Below are positions 1-8,026 of a stretch of DNA of 64,000 nucleotides, one piece after another; position 1 is the first letter of the stretch; every line of letters starts with the position of its first letter. The position numbers and the translations under genes were made by a program. Source of the stretch: Phenylobacterium sp. Root1290 (GTDB lineage: Bacteria > Pseudomonadota > Alphaproteobacteria > Caulobacterales > Caulobacteraceae); contig NZ_LMEE01000002.1 of the NCBI RefSeq assembly GCF_001425305.1, positions 990,359 to 1,054,358 of the forward strand. The letters run 5' to 3'. A model generated the notes under the pieces. It saw only the letters and a program-made list of their open reading frames with translations. It searched no databases and was not told where the DNA came from.

Positions 1-1460
1 TCTACGCTGTCGGCGCCGTGGCCAATGCGGTCAAGCTACGCGGCCTCTCCACCTTCCTGATGCTGTTCTACAATCAGGTGGTGGGCCTGCCGCCGACGAC
101 GGTGACCTTCGTCCTGATGATCGCGCTGGTGTTCGACGCCATCGTCGATCCGCTGGTCGGCCAGGTCTCCGACAACTTCAAGTCCCGCCTGGGCCGCCGC
201 CATCCGTTCATGTACGCCGCGGCGATCCCGGTCTCGGTGGCGTTCTACATGCTGTGGAACCCGCCCGAGGGCCTGACCGACGGCCAGATGGTCGGCTACC
301 TGCTGGCCTGCCTGCTGACCGTCCGCCTGTTCGACACCTTCTTCGAGCTGCCGCACTCCACCCTCGCGCCCGAACTGGCCAAGGACTACGACGAGCGGAC
401 CAAGCTGATCTCGCTGCGCATGCTGTTCGCGGTGATCGGCGGCCTGGGCATGACCGTCATGGCCTATCAGGTGTTCCTGAAGGAGAATCCGGACGGCACC
501 GGCGGGGTCCTGGCCCGCGAAGGCTACTTCTCCTATTCGCTGACCGCCTCGCTGCTGATCTTCGGCTGCATCCTGCTGTCGACGGCCGGCACCCAGAGCC
601 AGATCCCGTATCTGCGCCAGCCGCCGGCGCGCAAGATCACCTTCAAGGCGATGGCCCGGGAAGTGGCGGCCACGCTCAACAACCGCGCCTTCGTCATCGC
701 CACCATCACCGGGATGTTCGTGGCGATCGCCACCGGCGCCCGCAATGCGCTGGAGATCTATTTCGGCCTCTACTTCTGGGAACTGACCCAGACCCAGCTG
801 GCCGGCCTGGTCACGGTCAGCGTCGTGGGCGCCGCGCTCGGCGTGGTCACCGCGCCGCAGGTCGCCAAGCGGCTGGGCAAGAAGACCGGGGCGCTGCTGA
901 TGTTCTCCAGCGCGCTGGCCGTCGGGATCAGCCCGGTTGTGGCGCGCCTGTTCGGCGTGATGCCCGACAACGGCACGAGCGCGCTCTACCTGCTGCTGGT
1001 CGTCGAGACGGTGATCAACACGGCCCTGGCCGGCGGCACCGGCGTGCTGCTGGTCTCGATGGTCGCCGACGTCATCGAGGACGCCGAGGTCAAGACCGGT
1101 CGCCGGTCCGAAGGCCTGCTGATGAGCGCCGATAACCTGTTCAAGAAGCTGGTCTCCGGCGTCGGGGTGTTCATCTCCGGCGCGGTGCTGGCCTTCGTCG
1201 CCTTCCCCGAGAACGCCAAGCGCGGCCAGGTGGACCCCGAGATCATCCACAGCATGGGCCTGATCTACCTGCCGGTGGTCTGCGTCCTGTTCGGCCTGGG
1301 GATCGTCAGCCTCAGCTTCTTCAACATCGACAAGGCCAAGCACGAGGACAACCTCCGCCGCCTGGCCGCCACCGCCCTCGAGGGCGGGCCCGGCGAGGCG
1401 CCAGTCCCCGCGCCGGCGCCCGAAGCCCCGTCCGTATCGCCCCAGCCCTCCAAGGCCTGA
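1..1460 (+). CDS. MFS transporter, GPH-type, paralog 1 (5' end outside window)
   Basis: The frame is open from the first base, so the true start lies upstream; about 486 residues are visible. It is an integral membrane symporter with the signature of glycoside-pentoside-hexuronide:cation symporters: Asp-x-x-x-Asp-Pro followed by a Gly-Arg-Arg-His-Pro-Phe loop between the early helices, and a conserved Lys-Thr-Gly-Arg-Arg-Ser-Glu-Gly motif late in the protein. The tail is Pro/Ala rich and probably cytoplasmic. It is the first of four tandem paralogs on the same strand, with 22 bases before the next gene, so the first two are likely co-transcribed. The substrate cannot be told from sequence. 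Confidence 0.9.
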   Translation, partial: YAVGAVANAVKLRGLSTFLMLFYNQVVGLPPTTVTFVLMIALVFDAIVDPLVGQVSDNFKSRLGRRHPFMYAAAIPVSVAFYMLWNPPEGLTDGQMVGYLLACLLTVRLFDTFFELPHSTLAPELAKDYDERTKLISLRMLFAVIGGLGMTVMAYQVFLKENPDGTGGVLAREGYFSYSLTASLLIFGCILLSTAGTQSQIPYLRQPPARKITFKAMAREVAATLNNRAFVIATITGMFVAIATGARNALEIYFGLYFWELTQTQLAGLVTVSVVGAALGVVTAPQVAKRLGKKTGALLMFSSALAVGISPVVARLFGVMPDNGTSALYLLLVVETVINTALAGGTGVLLVSMVADVIEDAEVKTGRRSEGLLMSADNLFKKLVSGVGVFISGAVLAFVAFPENAKRGQVDPEIIHSMGLIYLPVVCVLFGLGIVSLSFFNIDKAKHEDNLRRLAATALEGGPGEAPVPAPAPEAPSVSPQPSKA

Positions 1461-1482
1461 CCGCAGTCCAGGATTTCACGAC

Positions 1483-3015
1483 ATGACCGACGCCGCCGCC
1501 GGCCTGCCGCCACGCCCGCCGATCACTCTCACGACCAAGACCCTCTATGGCCTTGGCGCCGCCGCCAACATCATCAAGCAGCGCGGCATCACGACCTTCC
1601 TGCTGCTGTTCTACAATCAGGTCGTCGGCCTGCCGCCGGCCATGGTGTCGACGGCGATCATGATCGCGCTGATCTTCGACGCCTTCATCGACCCGATGGT
1701 CGGCCAGATTTCGGACAACACCCGCAGCAAGTGGGGCCGCCGCCACCCGTTCATGTACGCCGCGGCCCTGCCGGTCGCGATCGCCTTCTACATGATCTGG
1801 AACCCGCCGGTCGGCTGGGAGAACGAGGCGCTGTTCGGCTACATGCTGGTCTGCCTTCTGACGATCCGGCTGTTCGACACCTTCTTCGAGCTGCCCTCGT
1901 CGGCGCTGCTGGCGGAGCTGACCTCGGACTACGACCAGCGCACCAGCATGATCGCGATCCGCTCGTTCTGCGGCGTGGCCGGCGGCCTGATCATGCAGCT
2001 GCTGGTCTACCAGGTGTTCCTGAAGCAGAACGCCGACGGCACCGGCGGCCTGCTGTCGCGCGACGGCTGGCAGACCTACTCGATCGTCGCGGCCATCACG
2101 ATCTTCACGATCATCCTGATCTCGTCGCGGGCGACCCACCACCAGATCCCCTATCTGCGCCAGCCGCCGAAGCGGAAGATCACGCTGCCCGCCATGCTGC
2201 GCGAAGTGGGCGCGACCCTGAACAACCGCTCGTTCGTGGCCCTGACCATCTCGGGCATGTTCATGAACGTGTCGCTGGGTCTGAAGACCGCGCTGGAGCT
2301 CTATTTCAACCTCTACTTCTGGGGCCTGACCCAGGGCCAGCTGGCGCTGCTGACCGTCACCGGCGTCGTCGCCAGCGTGATCGGCGTCGTCGCCGCCCCG
2401 AAGGTCGCCGCCAAGCTCGGCAAGAAGCTGGCCGCCATCACCATGTTCTTCGGCGCGGTGATCGCCCTGCTGCTGCCGATCGGCCTGCGGATCCTGGGCC
2501 TGATGCCCGAGAACGGCACCAACCTGCTGTTCGGCATCCTGATCATCGACTTCATGGCCAACGGCGCCATGGCGATCATGACCGGGGTCATGCTGCAGTC
2601 GATGATCGCCGACGTCGTCGAGGACAGCGAAGTGAAGACCGGCCGTCGCTCGGAAGGCCTTCTGTTCTCGGCCGACAACCTGTTCAAGAAGATCGTCTCC
2701 GGCGTCGGCGTCTTCACGTCCGGCGTGCTGCTGGCCTATGTCGCCTTCCCGCAGGGCGCCAAGCCGGGCGAGGTGGACCCCGACCTGCTGCGCAACCTGG
2801 CGCTCATCTACCTGCCGACGATCGGCGGCTTCTACGCCATCGCGATCACCTGCCTGTTCCTCTACCGGATCGACAAGACGACCCACGAGGAGAACCTGCG
2901 CAAGCTGCAGGAGGGGGCGATGGAGGTGCGCACCACCGACGCCCAGATCGAAGGGGCTTCGCCCGCGGCGACCGGCCCGGCCGGCGACCTCAGCCCGGTC
3001 GCGCCCAAGGCCTGA
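1483..3015 (+). CDS. MFS transporter, GPH-type, paralog 2
   Basis: A 510-residue multi-pass membrane protein, predicted cation-coupled symporter. It is closely similar to the upstream paralog through its whole length, sharing the FYNQVVGLPP segment, the Arg-Arg-His-Pro-Phe-Met-Tyr loop and the KTGRRSEGL motif. The ATG is preceded by CAGGA at suitable distance. It is followed at 3068-3101 by a strong hairpin with a T run, so paralogs 1 and 2 form one transcription unit ending here. The C-terminal 40 residues are hydrophilic and variable. The substrate is unknown; sugars or sugar acids are the family norm. Confidence 0.92.
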   Translation: MTDAAAGLPPRPPITLTTKTLYGLGAAANIIKQRGITTFLLLFYNQVVGLPPAMVSTAIMIALIFDAFIDPMVGQISDNTRSKWGRRHPFMYAAALPVAIAFYMIWNPPVGWENEALFGYMLVCLLTIRLFDTFFELPSSALLAELTSDYDQRTSMIAIRSFCGVAGGLIMQLLVYQVFLKQNADGTGGLLSRDGWQTYSIVAAITIFTIILISSRATHHQIPYLRQPPKRKITLPAMLREVGATLNNRSFVALTISGMFMNVSLGLKTALELYFNLYFWGLTQGQLALLTVTGVVASVIGVVAAPKVAAKLGKKLAAITMFFGAVIALLLPIGLRILGLMPENGTNLLFGILIIDFMANGAMAIMTGVMLQSMIADVVEDSEVKTGRRSEGLLFSADNLFKKIVSGVGVFTSGVLLAYVAFPQGAKPGEVDPDLLRNLALIYLPTIGGFYAIAITCLFLYRIDKTTHEENLRKLQEGAMEVRTTDAQIEGASPAATGPAGDLSPVAPKA

Positions 3016-3067
3016 CGCGCCAGCCTTGACCGCCGCTCCCGGGCCATCCGGGGCGGCGCGATCCTCC

Positions 3068-3101
3068 AATCCCCTCGCGGCGCCCGTCGCGAGGGGATTT
3101 T
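3068..3101 (+). terminator. Rho-independent terminator after MFS paralog 2
   Basis: A 12-base perfect inverted repeat (3068-3079 with 3088-3099, starting AATCCCCTCGCG) with an 8-base loop is followed by TTTT. It sits between paralogs 2 and 3 and separates the array into two transcription units. Confidence 0.8.
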
Positions 3102-3141
3102 GACTCTGGAGATTAGGCGCTTGCCAGGGCCGCGGTCATAC

Positions 3142-3151
3142 CGAATATTCG
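3142..3151. promoter_or_regulatory. Palindrome CGAATATTCG upstream of MFS paralog 3, possible operator
   Basis: A perfect 10-base, AT-rich palindrome lies 51 bases before the start of paralog 3 in otherwise very GC-rich DNA. It could be an operator for an unseen regulator. No regulator gene is adjacent, so this is only a positional guess. Confidence 0.25.
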
Positions 3152-3202
3152 AAGCCGTGGCGTCCGCGGCGGAGATCGCGGTCCCCGACCAGGGAGGACT
3201 GC

Positions 3203-4684
3203 ATGGGCGAGGCCCGAGCGGCGGACGGACGTCTTAGCGTCCGGTCCAAGGTGTTCTACGGCTTCGGCTCCGTCGCGTTCGGAGTCGCCACGCTGGGCCT
3301 CTCCTCGGCGGTCCTGCAGCCCTATCTCAACCGGGTGATCGGCCTGCCGGCGCTGTGGGTGGGGACGGCGATCATGGCCACCCTGATCCTCGATGCCTTC
3401 ATCGACCCGGCGATCGGCCAGTGGTCGGACAAGCTGCGCACGCGCTGGGGCCGGCGACATCCGTTGATGTACGCCGCGGCCCCGCTGGTGGCGGTCGCCT
3501 GCATCGCCTTCTGGAACTCTCCCGCCGACTGGCCGCCCGAGACCGTCGGCCTCTACCTGATCGGCATGCTGGTGCTGCTGCGGCTCTGCGTCAGCCTCTA
3601 CGAGGTCCCGAGCCAGGCCCTCGCCCCCGAGCTGAGCAGCGACTATCACCAGCGCACCAGCCTGTTCAGCTACCGCTTCTTCTTCGGCGTGATCGGCGGC
3701 TTCGGGATGAACGTGGTGCTCTACCAGGTCTTCCTGAGCCCGGAGAACGGCGGGATCCTCAATCGGGACGGATACGCCCAGTACGGCGTGCTGGCCGCCC
3801 TGGTGATGGCCGCCTCGATCCTGGTCTCGGCCATCGGCACTCACCGCCACATCCCGCACCTGGCCGCCCCGCCCGAGCGGCAGGCCAGCCTGCCGCAGTT
3901 GCTGCGCGAGATCGGCGGCACGCTCTCCAACCGCTCGCTGGTGGTGGTGATGCTGTCAGGCCTGTGCTCGGGCGTGGCGGCAGGCATGACCAATGCGCTC
4001 AGCCAGTACTTCTATCTGGAGTTCTGGGGGCTCAGCGCCGCCAACATCTCGATGCTGGCCCTGGCCTCAGTGCTGGCCTCCGTATCGGGCGTGGCCGCCG
4101 CGGCGCCGACATCCAAGGCGTTCGGCAAGAAGGCCGCGATGCTCGGCCTGTTCAGCCTGGCCACGGTGACGGCCTCGGCGCCGATCCTGCTGCGCCTGCT
4201 GGGCCTGATGCCGCAGAACGGCACGGGGTGGGTGTTCGCCATTCTCTGGGTCGACGCCTTCCTGGCCACGACCCTGGCCATCGCCGGCTACATCATCATC
4301 TCCTCGATGATCGCCGACATCGTCGAGGACGCCGCGGTCAAGACCGGCGTCCGTTCGGAAGGCCTGCTGTTCGCCGCCAACGGCCTGCTGCCGAAGTTCA
4401 CCGCCGGGATCGGGGTGTTCATGAGCGGCCTGCTGCTGACCTTCGTCGCCTTCCCGTCGCACGCGCCGGCCGGGACCGTCGCACCGGAGATCATGCGCCA
4501 CCTGGCCCTGGTCTACCTGCCGATCACCTTCGGGATGAACATGCTCTCGATCCTGGTGCTGGTGTTCTACCGGATCGACCGCGAGACCCATGAGCGCAAC
4601 GTCGCGGCGCTGGCCGGCGAGAAGACGGTCGGCGACGCCGGTCCGCCGCCCGAAGCCGAACCGGTGATCGCCAGCGCAGGTTGA
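3203..4684 (+). CDS. MFS transporter, GPH-type, paralog 3
   Basis: A 493-residue predicted symporter with about 12 membrane segments. The ATG follows a strong AGGGAGGA ribosome site. It is the most diverged of the four paralogs: the loop reads RRHPLMYAA instead of RRHPFMYAA, the late motif is KTGVRSEGL with Val replacing the first Arg, and the first helix has LQPYLNRVIGLP where the others have FYNQVVGLP. It lies after a terminator and has its own upstream region with a small palindrome, so it may be regulated separately. The differences suggest another substrate; this is inference. Confidence 0.9.
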   Translation: MGEARAADGRLSVRSKVFYGFGSVAFGVATLGLSSAVLQPYLNRVIGLPALWVGTAIMATLILDAFIDPAIGQWSDKLRTRWGRRHPLMYAAAPLVAVACIAFWNSPADWPPETVGLYLIGMLVLLRLCVSLYEVPSQALAPELSSDYHQRTSLFSYRFFFGVIGGFGMNVVLYQVFLSPENGGILNRDGYAQYGVLAALVMAASILVSAIGTHRHIPHLAAPPERQASLPQLLREIGGTLSNRSLVVVMLSGLCSGVAAGMTNALSQYFYLEFWGLSAANISMLALASVLASVSGVAAAAPTSKAFGKKAAMLGLFSLATVTASAPILLRLLGLMPQNGTGWVFAILWVDAFLATTLAIAGYIIISSMIADIVEDAAVKTGVRSEGLLFAANGLLPKFTAGIGVFMSGLLLTFVAFPSHAPAGTVAPEIMRHLALVYLPITFGMNMLSILVLVFYRIDRETHERNVAALAGEKTVGDAGPPPEAEPVIASAG

Positions 4685-4749
4685 GACGCCCCCTTCCCTC
4701 GCTCTCCTGGTCGGGTTTACAAAAGCACACATAGAACAGGGGAAACGCC

Positions 4750-6228
4750 GTGGCTGAAGCCGTACCAGATAGTCAAAAACAAGGACGCCTAAGCGTTCCG
4801 ACCAAATTCTTCTACGGCTTCGGCTCTGTCGCCTTCGGGGTGAAGGACCAGGGCTTCTCGTATCTTCTGCTGATCTTCTACAACCAGGTGGTCGGCCTGC
4901 CCTCGGCGACCGTGGGTCTGGCGATCATGATCGCCCTGATCATCGACAGCTTCCTCGACCCGATCATGGGCCAGGTGTCCGACAACTGGCGCTCGCGCTG
5001 GGGCCGCCGCCACCCGTTCATGTACGCCGCCGCCCTGCCGGTGGCCCTCTCCTACCTGCTGCTGTGGAACCCGCCGCAGGGATGGTCGCACGAGGCGCTG
5101 TTCTTCTACCTGATCGTGGTCGCGGTGATCATCCGCAGCTTCATCACCATGTACGAGATCCCCTCCTCGGCCCTGGCGGCGGAACTGACCACCGACTACG
5201 ACGAACGCACCAAGGTCATGTCCTACCGCTACTTCTTCGCCTGGTGGGGCGGGCTGACCATGACCCTGCTGGCGCTGAAGGTGTTCCTGACGCCCGACGC
5301 TGAGCACCCGATCGGCCAGCTGAACCCGGCCGGCTACGTCACCTACGGCTATGTCGCCGCCGCGGTGATCTTCGCGGCGATCCTGATCTCGGCCATTGGC
5401 ACCCACAACCAGATCCCGCGGCTGCGCATCCCGCCCGCCCGCAAGCTGACGCTTGGCCAGCTGGCCAAGGAGATGGTCGGCACTCTCAGCCACAAGTCGT
5501 TCCTGGTGCTGATGGGCGCTGGCCTGTTCAACGCCATGGCCGGCGGCCTGGTGCTGTCGCTGAACCTCTACTTCAACACCTTCTTCTGGCAGCTGCCGTC
5601 CGGCCAGATCGCCATCCTGGCGGCGGCCAACTTCATCGCCGCCGCGCTCGCCTTCGGATTCGCCGCGCCGCTGTCCAAGCGTCTGGGCAAGAAGCAGACG
5701 GCGCAGATGACCAAGGTGCTGTCCTTCCTCTTCGCCATCGCCCCGATCAGCCTGCGGCTGCTGGGCGTCTTCCCCGACAACACCTCGCCGGCCCTGCTGC
5801 CGATCCTGTTCGTCCAGGCCGTGTTCTCGACCGGCTTCTCGATCATCTCCGCCATCCTGATCTCGTCGATGATCGCCGACGTGGTCGAAGACTCCGAGCT
5901 GCGCACCGGCCGCCGGTCCGAGGGCCTGTTCTTCGCGGCCTCGGCCTTCGTGCAGAAGGCCGTGTCCGGCGTCGGCATCTTCGCCTCGAGCATGATCCTC
6001 CTGGCCATCGGCTTCCCGCAGAACGCCAAGCCGGGCGAGGTGAGCGAGGGCGTGGTGTGGAACCTCGGCCTTACCTACCTGCTGGTGCTGGGCGGGCTCT
6101 ACGGCGCGGCGATCCTCTGCGTCTCGCTCTACAAGATCACCCGCGACAGCCACGCGGCCAGCCTCGCCAAGCTGGCGGCCCAGGCTGAGCAGGTCGAAGG
6201 CGGCGAAGGCCCCGAACGCGTCGGCTGA
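4750..6228 (+). CDS. MFS transporter, GPH-type, paralog 4
   Basis: A 492-residue predicted symporter. The chosen start is GTG at 4750, which follows AGGGGAAA; the N-terminus aligns well with paralog 3 (both have the FYGFGSVAFGV segment). It carries the intact RRHPFMYAA loop and the RTGRRSEGL motif. It is 65 bases from paralog 3 and probably co-transcribed with it. A clear hairpin terminator follows at 6241-6272 and separates it from the convergent TadG-like gene. The substrate is unknown. Confidence 0.9.
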   Translation: MAEAVPDSQKQGRLSVPTKFFYGFGSVAFGVKDQGFSYLLLIFYNQVVGLPSATVGLAIMIALIIDSFLDPIMGQVSDNWRSRWGRRHPFMYAAALPVALSYLLLWNPPQGWSHEALFFYLIVVAVIIRSFITMYEIPSSALAAELTTDYDERTKVMSYRYFFAWWGGLTMTLLALKVFLTPDAEHPIGQLNPAGYVTYGYVAAAVIFAAILISAIGTHNQIPRLRIPPARKLTLGQLAKEMVGTLSHKSFLVLMGAGLFNAMAGGLVLSLNLYFNTFFWQLPSGQIAILAAANFIAAALAFGFAAPLSKRLGKKQTAQMTKVLSFLFAIAPISLRLLGVFPDNTSPALLPILFVQAVFSTGFSIISAILISSMIADVVEDSELRTGRRSEGLFFAASAFVQKAVSGVGIFASSMILLAIGFPQNAKPGEVSEGVVWNLGLTYLLVLGGLYGAAILCVSLYKITRDSHAASLAKLAAQAEQVEGGEGPERVG

Positions 6229-6240
6229 CGCACCACGAAA

Positions 6241-6272
6241 AACGCGCCGGGCGATGAGGCCCGGCGCGTTTC
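6241..6272. terminator. Bidirectional hairpin terminator
   Basis: A 12-base perfect stem (6241-6252 with 6259-6270) with a 6-base loop lies between convergent genes. The plus strand ends in TTT, and the minus strand has an A/T-rich flank (AAAAACGCG read forward), so it can serve both directions. Confidence 0.75.
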
Positions 6273-6293
6273 ATCGCGAGATGGTCGCTGCGT

Positions 6294-7913
6294 CTACTTG
6301 GCGATCCGCAGCGAGTTGATGTCCTGGGCGATGGCCCGGAAGGCGACCTTCAGCTCCGCCCCACCGTTGGGCATGTAGACGTACTCCGGCGAGGTCGCGC
6401 AGTTGCGCATCAGGTTCTGGACCTGAGTTTCGCTGCCGACGTTGAAGCCCACCGTGTAGATGATGATCCCCTTCGCCTGCATCGCCGAGCAGAGCTTGGC
6501 GGCCTGTGCGTACGGATCGCCGTTGGTGCCATCACAGTTGATTCGACTGTCGGTGTTTGGCGCGCCGGAGCCGGCGTCCTTTGCCGCGACGCCTCGACAG
6601 TAGGGGGTGTTGAAGGCGCCATCGGTCATCAGGACAACCACCTTGAGCAGTTCTCGCGTGCCGTAGGCCGCAGGCGCACTTGAGCCGGTCCAAGCGCTCG
6701 CCCACTCTGGCGACACCATGTACCAACCCCAGGCCAGACCAATCTGACCGGCAGTGGAGCCCGCATCATCGAGCGTGTCGATATGCGCTTTCAACGCGGT
6801 CCTATTGCTGGACAGCGGCATGATCGAAGCCGAGGGGCATGGCGCAGCGCCGGAATTGTCGCGATAGTGCCAGCCCACCGTCGATGAGGGGCCGGCATCG
6901 GTATAGGCGTCCGATCCCGTGCGCTCAGTGGCGCACGACGTCTTGTTCCACGTGTTCTGCTTGTTGGACACAGTTGTGAAGATATGAACGTCGCAACCTT
7001 CGCCACGGCACTGCGCCGTGCCCCCAGACGTGTACCCGCCCCAAGACGTGCCATTGGCGTTGCTCGTTGAACCAGAGCTCCACGTCTTGAGTTTGAAGGT
7101 GTTCTGCGTGACGTCAGTGGCCACGAAGGTCTTGCCGTTGAGCTGCGTCATACCCTTGACGCCGGTGATGTAAACCCGCTCGCCCTCGTAGAGCCCGTGG
7201 TTGTTCGAAGTGACGACGACCGGGTTGGTCTTGCTGGCCGCCGAGATGTTGGTCGGTCCCTTCGTCGCGCCACGCGCCGCGTTCTCAAAGGCGCCGAGGT
7301 TCACCCCATAGGAGTACGGAACGACCGCGAGCTTGGTGTAGTACGGCGACTGCTGGTCCTTCACGACCAGGTCGACCAGATCCTTGGCCGCGGTGCGCAG
7401 ATTGCTCATCTGGGCGCTCATGGAGCCGGTGGTGTCGAGCACCAGGGCGACTTCGACGTTGTTGGAGTTGCGCAGCACGTCGGACGCGGCCGAGATGTCG
7501 GCCTGGGCCCAGAGGCGCGGCCCCACGGTCGGCGGCGTGATCGAGGCGCGGCCCTTGATGGTGATGCCTTCCAGCACGAACGAGCTGGAGGTGATCACCT
7601 GGCCGGTCGGCAGCTTGAGGTTCGCGCGCAGGGCGGAGTCGCCGGCGGTCTGGATCGCCGCCGGGGCGGTGGCGCTCGAGCGGGCAACGTAGAGCGTCGC
7701 GGTGTCGAGGGCGTCCTGCAGCTGCCCGCGCTGGCTGGTGATCATGTAGATGTCGATCAGGCCCATGGTGGCGGGCGCCAGCAGCAGCAGGCCCACGGCG
7801 AAGAAGACGGCGGTCGCGCCGCGCTCGTCGCGCAGCCCCGCAACGCACCGGGCCTTCACTCGCCCGGTCATGCCATGAATACGCCTGGCGACTTGCTTGG
7901 TGATCTTTTCCAC
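6294..7913 (-). CDS. TadG-like pilus-assembly protein with von Willebrand A domain
   Basis: A 539-residue protein anchored by one N-terminal membrane helix (about residues 34-57) after a basic, Arg-Gly-Ala-Thr-Ala motif typical of TadE/TadG proteins of tight-adherence (Flp) pili. A vWA domain starts near residue 153, with the metal-ion site Asp160-x-x-x-Ser164-x-Ser166. Residues about 228-300 form an insertion resembling an FCCH/tail-fibre-type beta module (see findings). The domain is Cys-rich and may be disulphide-bonded outside the membrane. The start used is GTG at 7913; an ATG at codon 15 is possible. No other tad genes lie in the window, so it is an orphan. Base composition is slightly less GC-rich than its neighbours. 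Confidence 0.8.
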   Translation of the reverse strand: MEKITKQVARRIHGMTGRVKARCVAGLRDERGATAVFFAVGLLLLAPATMGLIDIYMITSQRGQLQDALDTATLYVARSSATAPAAIQTAGDSALRANLKLPTGQVITSSSFVLEGITIKGRASITPPTVGPRLWAQADISAASDVLRNSNNVEVALVLDTTGSMSAQMSNLRTAAKDLVDLVVKDQQSPYYTKLAVVPYSYGVNLGAFENAARGATKGPTNISAASKTNPVVVTSNNHGLYEGERVYITGVKGMTQLNGKTFVATDVTQNTFKLKTWSSGSTSNANGTSWGGYTSGGTAQCRGEGCDVHIFTTVSNKQNTWNKTSCATERTGSDAYTDAGPSSTVGWHYRDNSGAAPCPSASIMPLSSNRTALKAHIDTLDDAGSTAGQIGLAWGWYMVSPEWASAWTGSSAPAAYGTRELLKVVVLMTDGAFNTPYCRGVAAKDAGSGAPNTDSRINCDGTNGDPYAQAAKLCSAMQAKGIIIYTVGFNVGSETQVQNLMRNCATSPEYVYMPNGGAELKVAFRAIAQDINSLRIAK

Positions 7914-7923
7914 GCCTGGAGCC

Positions 7924-7950
7924 CCAGCAGTTCAGAGTTGAATCTGCTGG
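7924..7950 (-). promoter_or_regulatory. Hairpin just upstream of the TadG-like start
   Basis: CCAGCAG (7924-7930) pairs with CTGCTGG (7944-7950), and the arms continue inward as TTCA/TGAA with one bulged base. It lies 11-37 bases before the GTG, where it could limit ribosome access or be an operator. Confidence 0.35.
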
Positions 7951-8026
7951 AGCATCGCAGGTCAGCGTAAACGAACGGGCGCCGAAGACGGTTAAGGCAA
8001 AGCTTCTTTCGGCGCCCGCCGGCGGC

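Noticed and set aside
36..6153. Long minus-strand frames opposite the four MFS genes
   Set aside because: They are rich in Asp, Gln, His and Arg without domains, mirror each other because the genes are paralogs, and have no ribosome sites. They are antisense shadows.
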